The position numbers and the translations under genes were made by a program. The notes beneath the pieces are model-generated. The model saw nothing but the letters and a program-made list of their open reading frames with translations. It was not told where the DNA came from and did not search any database. A stretch of DNA of 64,000 nt from Zychaea mexicana (lineage: Eukaryota > Mucoromycota > Mucoromycetes > Mucorales > Lichtheimiaceae), in the NCBI RefSeq assembly GCF_025766255.1, contig NW_026516719.1, forward strand, positions 124,001 through 188,000, written 5' to 3'. This document shows, in pieces, positions 61,520 to 64,000 of the stretch (position 1 is its first letter; every line of letters starts with the position of its first letter).

Positions 61520-61781
61520 GTATAATAGGAAAAAGGTTAGGTGGAGGAGAGACTGCGGAAGGTTGGGATCGATGTTAAAAGTGACGTGAAACGAGGTAAG
61601 AGAATAAAAGAAATTACAGAAGAAAGAGGGGGAACAATGAGAACGGTAAGATAGACACTTTGAAATATGATGTAAGGACGAGTATACGTGTGTATCTGTC
61701 TAGAGGAGGGCATCCTTTGGAGCAGGTTATGGATCCGATGCACCATAGTCAACACCTGGATGGCTGAAGCGGTCTGACACG

Positions 61782-62241
61782 TTATGGATGATGCTGTTGC
61801 TGCATTGTTGGCGAGGTATAATAGTTGTTGTTGTTTTCTCCTTTAGTAGTGGCGACAGGGTTATCGTCACTGGACATGGCAGCATGGTCCTCCAAAGTCC
61901 AAGCATCTTCTTGAATAGGTGGTAAGCTTCACTTATAAAAATCATCACGATCCCCACGTTTCATAAAAGAGATTGTCAAACCGTTATAAATTGCGCTGAT
62001 GAAATTGGCAGCGGCCGTTTCTTGATCGTCAGCTAAGAAAAGAAGGTCATATCGAGTATCAATAGTATTGCTGGATACGCTTCACATATAAAAAATCATC
62101 ATGATCCCCAGGTTTCATACTCTTTTTATATCGCCGGTTCTTTGTTCCATTAAAGCGCACAGACCCGTCGCCGACAATTGTTGGATCAGAGCGGAGCACG
62201 GCAAGCGGAGCCGCATAGTGAAACAAACATATACGCACCAT
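61782..62241 (-). pseudogene. partly duplicated coding remnant (MKxGDxDDF motif), weakly ABC-transporter-like
   Basis: Two related minus-strand pieces occur. The first (62059-62241) contains NRRYKKSMKPGDHDDFLYVK; the second (61929-62032, preceded by acceptor TTTTCTTAG) reads DDQETAAANFISAIYNGLTI then SFMKRGDRDDFYK and TGA. In the same frame after that stop, SLPPIQEDAWTLEDHAAMSS runs to TAA 61782-61784. The order ANF-S-I...KRG...LPP-ED recalls the linker of ABCC transporters before their first transmembrane domain, but the resemblance is weak. The shared DNA (61927-61965 and 62080-62119) shows a local duplication. Confidence 0.3.
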
Positions 62242-62529
62242 AAGAAAAAGACACTAGCATGACAGTCGTCAGACTACAACGATAATTATGATCAAGGCAC
62301 TTCTTCACATTGCTGCAGTTCACTGGCTCCTTAGGGCAGTAGTGACAACAAAATTTCTAAGCTTCGTCATTTTGTTTATCGGGCTCATAAAAAAAAAGAA
62401 TCGACTGCGCGTTTTGCCCTTTATTCTTTCATCTTTGTACATTTGCAGTGTTTCTTTCATTATCACTTTTTACCTTTCTTTTGTTTTTCATCCCGCTCGA
62501 GTGTCCCTGTGGGTGTGCATAGTTGAAGG

Positions 62530-62553
62530 GAGCTAGTCGTGCACGACTGGCTC
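62530..62553. repeat. 24-bp interrupted palindrome
   Basis: AGTCGTGCACGACT is a perfect 14-bp palindrome flanked by GAGC on the left and GCTC on the right with one mismatched pair between. It lies about 90 bp before the tandem array. Confidence 0.85.
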
Positions 62554-62644
62554 TTGCTCATCTTTTGTACATTTGCAAAGTTCTTTGTTTCATCTTGGTT
62601 TTTGATCTTCCTCAAAAACTGAAAGCGAGAGTGTGTGCAAAGAG

Positions 62645-63094
62645 GTACGTATATGTTCGCCGCTGACAGACCTTTGTGCTATTTCTTTTATTTGTAGGAA
62701 CTGAGGCTTGCGGAAAACAAGGGAGGGCAACCTCCCTTGTGGGTACGTATATGTTCGCCGCTGACAGACCTTTGTGCTATCATATTCTTTTATTTGTAGG
62801 AACTGTGGAGGTGTAGGTTCTGTCGGGAACTGAGGCTTGTGGACAAGAAAGGGAGAGGTGTAGGTTCTGCCGGGAACTGAGGCTTGCGGAAAACAAGGGA
62901 GGGCAACCTCCCTTGTGGGTACGTATATGTTCGCCGCTGACAGACCTTTGTGCTATCATATTCTTTTATTTGTAGGAACTGTGGAGGTGTAGGTTCTGTC
63001 GGGAACTGAGGCTTGTAGACAAGAAAGGGAGAGGTGTAGGTTCTGCCGGGAACTGAGGCTTGCGGGGAACAAGGGAGGGCAACCTCCCTTGAGG
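62645..63094 (+). repeat. tandem array of mini-intron plus exon units
   Basis: Three units begin with GTACGTATATGTTCGCC at 62645, 62743 and 62919. In each, 53-57 nt run from a consensus donor (GTACGT) through a branch-like CTGAC to a pyrimidine-rich acceptor (TTTATTTGTAG), followed by an exon-like block of 45 nt (unit 1) or 119 nt (units 2 and 3). Each block ends in the hairpin CAAGGGAGG-GCAA-CCTCCCTTG. The 119-nt blocks contain two about 47-nt sub-repeats starting AGGTGTAGGTTCTG. Copies are more than 95% alike. Reading through the first junction gives open frames with RCRFCRELRL-type wording, but unit 2 then meets a stop, so coding is unproven. Confidence 0.8.
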
Positions 63095-64000
63095 AACGAA
63101 GGATTCATAAAAGTCGGTCGACTTGTCAGGCAACATCAAAAAACTTGGTTTCTTATTGTACTTTCTTAAATAATGTAATTGTAACTATTGGGCAGATCGA
63201 GTGACGATTGTAATAAACGCGATCTTTTTTTTTACATCTTCCTACTGCCATTGCGCTTGGTACTTGTTGGTGCTTTCTCTGGAGCAGTTATGTAGTTGCA
63301 AATGAGCCTTTTTGTGCTTGAGTCGTCGAGAAAACCGTAGGCTGTGCATTCGCATGTGTGCTCTCAAAAACAATACAGCTGGTTTACCTTCACGACTATA
63401 CCAACAATGATTGCAAATTGCTGGTGGCAAAATAAAAAACCGTATCGCAAAGCAAACAGACCATCCCCATATTCACATATACACGAACCAGATCGCCAAC
63501 CCAAACTAAATGATGTTTGCCTTGATTTCTTTGCAGTATAAAAGGCCCAGTACATAAGCTCATTAGGGAAGTTACATAATCCAACTTGTTGGGTCTTGCC
63601 ACCAATCTCTCATGCTACTGTCTCTCAACATTACTGCTACTGATACACGTATACTAGTAATACTCATAGATAGATTGAATATGGAATGTATCATCACTGC
63701 TTAAGATTATAACAAGTTATCCCGTCAAGTTCTTGATGTTTCTTATCTACAATAGCTTTCAACGGCGCCAAACTTGCCAAGTTTTTAGAAGCGCATTGTT
63801 TTGTGCTGCTATTGATGAGTCAAAATAATAATGTTGTGCTTAACTTTTATCTATTACATTTCAAGTAAAAGCCATTTCAGTTTACCCCCTTCCCTTCTTT
63901 TGTCTTTCAATGATCGCTGGCGGTACTACTATATCAAACTACACCAATATCCGTATCCGGCAAGCCAGTATTCTAAAAGACATCCAGAAATGTGTTGACG
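63095..64000. other. AT-rich flank, no gene seen
   Basis: Only short frames without domains. Nothing indicates an element end or RNA gene before the window ends. Confidence 0.5.

Noticed and set aside
62645..63094. CRISPR array
   Set aside because: Units are unequal and lack short repeats with unique spacers, and the host is a eukaryote.
10061..64000. tRNA, 5S rRNA and spliceosomal RNA genes in the gene-poor intervals
   Set aside because: I looked for GTTCRA-type T-loops with matching stems and for U6-like openings and found none convincing; a covariance-model search would be decisive.

Overview
This window is nuclear DNA from a filamentous fungus, most likely a member of the Mucoromycota (Mucorales). 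The evidence is a CotH-family surface protein, short GT-AG introns (about 50-250 nt), homopolymeric Gln, His, Ser, Thr and Asn runs inside ordinary housekeeping proteins, CT-rich upstream tracts, and a Tubby-like protein. No bacterial, plasmid or organellar signature was seen. The species could not be determined. All exon joins were worked out by eye from splice signals, reading phase and family conservation.

Layout. 0-10 kb is gene-dense: the 3' end of a mitochondrial 2-oxodicarboxylate carrier, a convergent RhoGEF (DEP-DH-PH-CNH), a coiled-coil protein, a Pho85-type (Clg1-like) cyclin and a secreted protein. 10-13.8 kb has no secure gene. 13.8-14.8 kb holds a conserved-looking gene of unknown function with an internal stop that is probably spliced out. 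17.4-21.8 kb holds a small fragment resembling RNA polymerase largest subunit, a GPI-type surface protein, a seven-exon Tubby-like gene and a disordered Lys/Glu/Pro-rich protein. 25.6-32.3 kb is a kinesin-4 whose motor domain carries two large low-complexity insertions. About 6 kb of microsatellite-rich sequence follows, then a GATA-like plus PHD-finger regulator (38.3-40.8 kb), the SAGA reader SGF29 (41.7-43.2 kb), a possible small membrane protein and the ER translocation protein Sec72. 45-50 kb is AT-rich and gene-poor, with one Tc1/mariner-type miniature element. A CotH gene (50.2-52.6 kb) and a seven-exon NECAP endocytosis gene (53.1-54.4 kb) follow.

54.4-64 kb is a graveyard and repeat compartment: a decayed F-box/LRR-like gene, a Ty3/gypsy integrase remnant, a pair of inverted 165-bp repeats around a small Ser-rich ORF, a truncated secreted-protein start, a partly duplicated coding remnant and a tandem array in which each unit contains a complete mini-intron plus an exon ending in a GCAA-capped hairpin.

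How the genes relate. These are ordinary monocistronic eukaryotic genes, not operons. Several share a theme of polarised growth and trafficking: RhoGEF (cell-wall integrity), kinesin-4 (microtubule transport), NECAP (clathrin endocytosis), Tubby-like (phosphoinositide binding), Sec72 (secretion) and surface proteins (CotH, GPI-type). SGF29 and the GATA/PHD protein are chromatin and transcription factors. Physical linkage probably has no functional meaning. The most unusual items are the intron-bearing tandem array at 62.6-63.1 kb, the inverted-repeat element at 58.4-60.1 kb, the fungal Tubby gene and the non-canonical GATA finger joined to a PHD finger.
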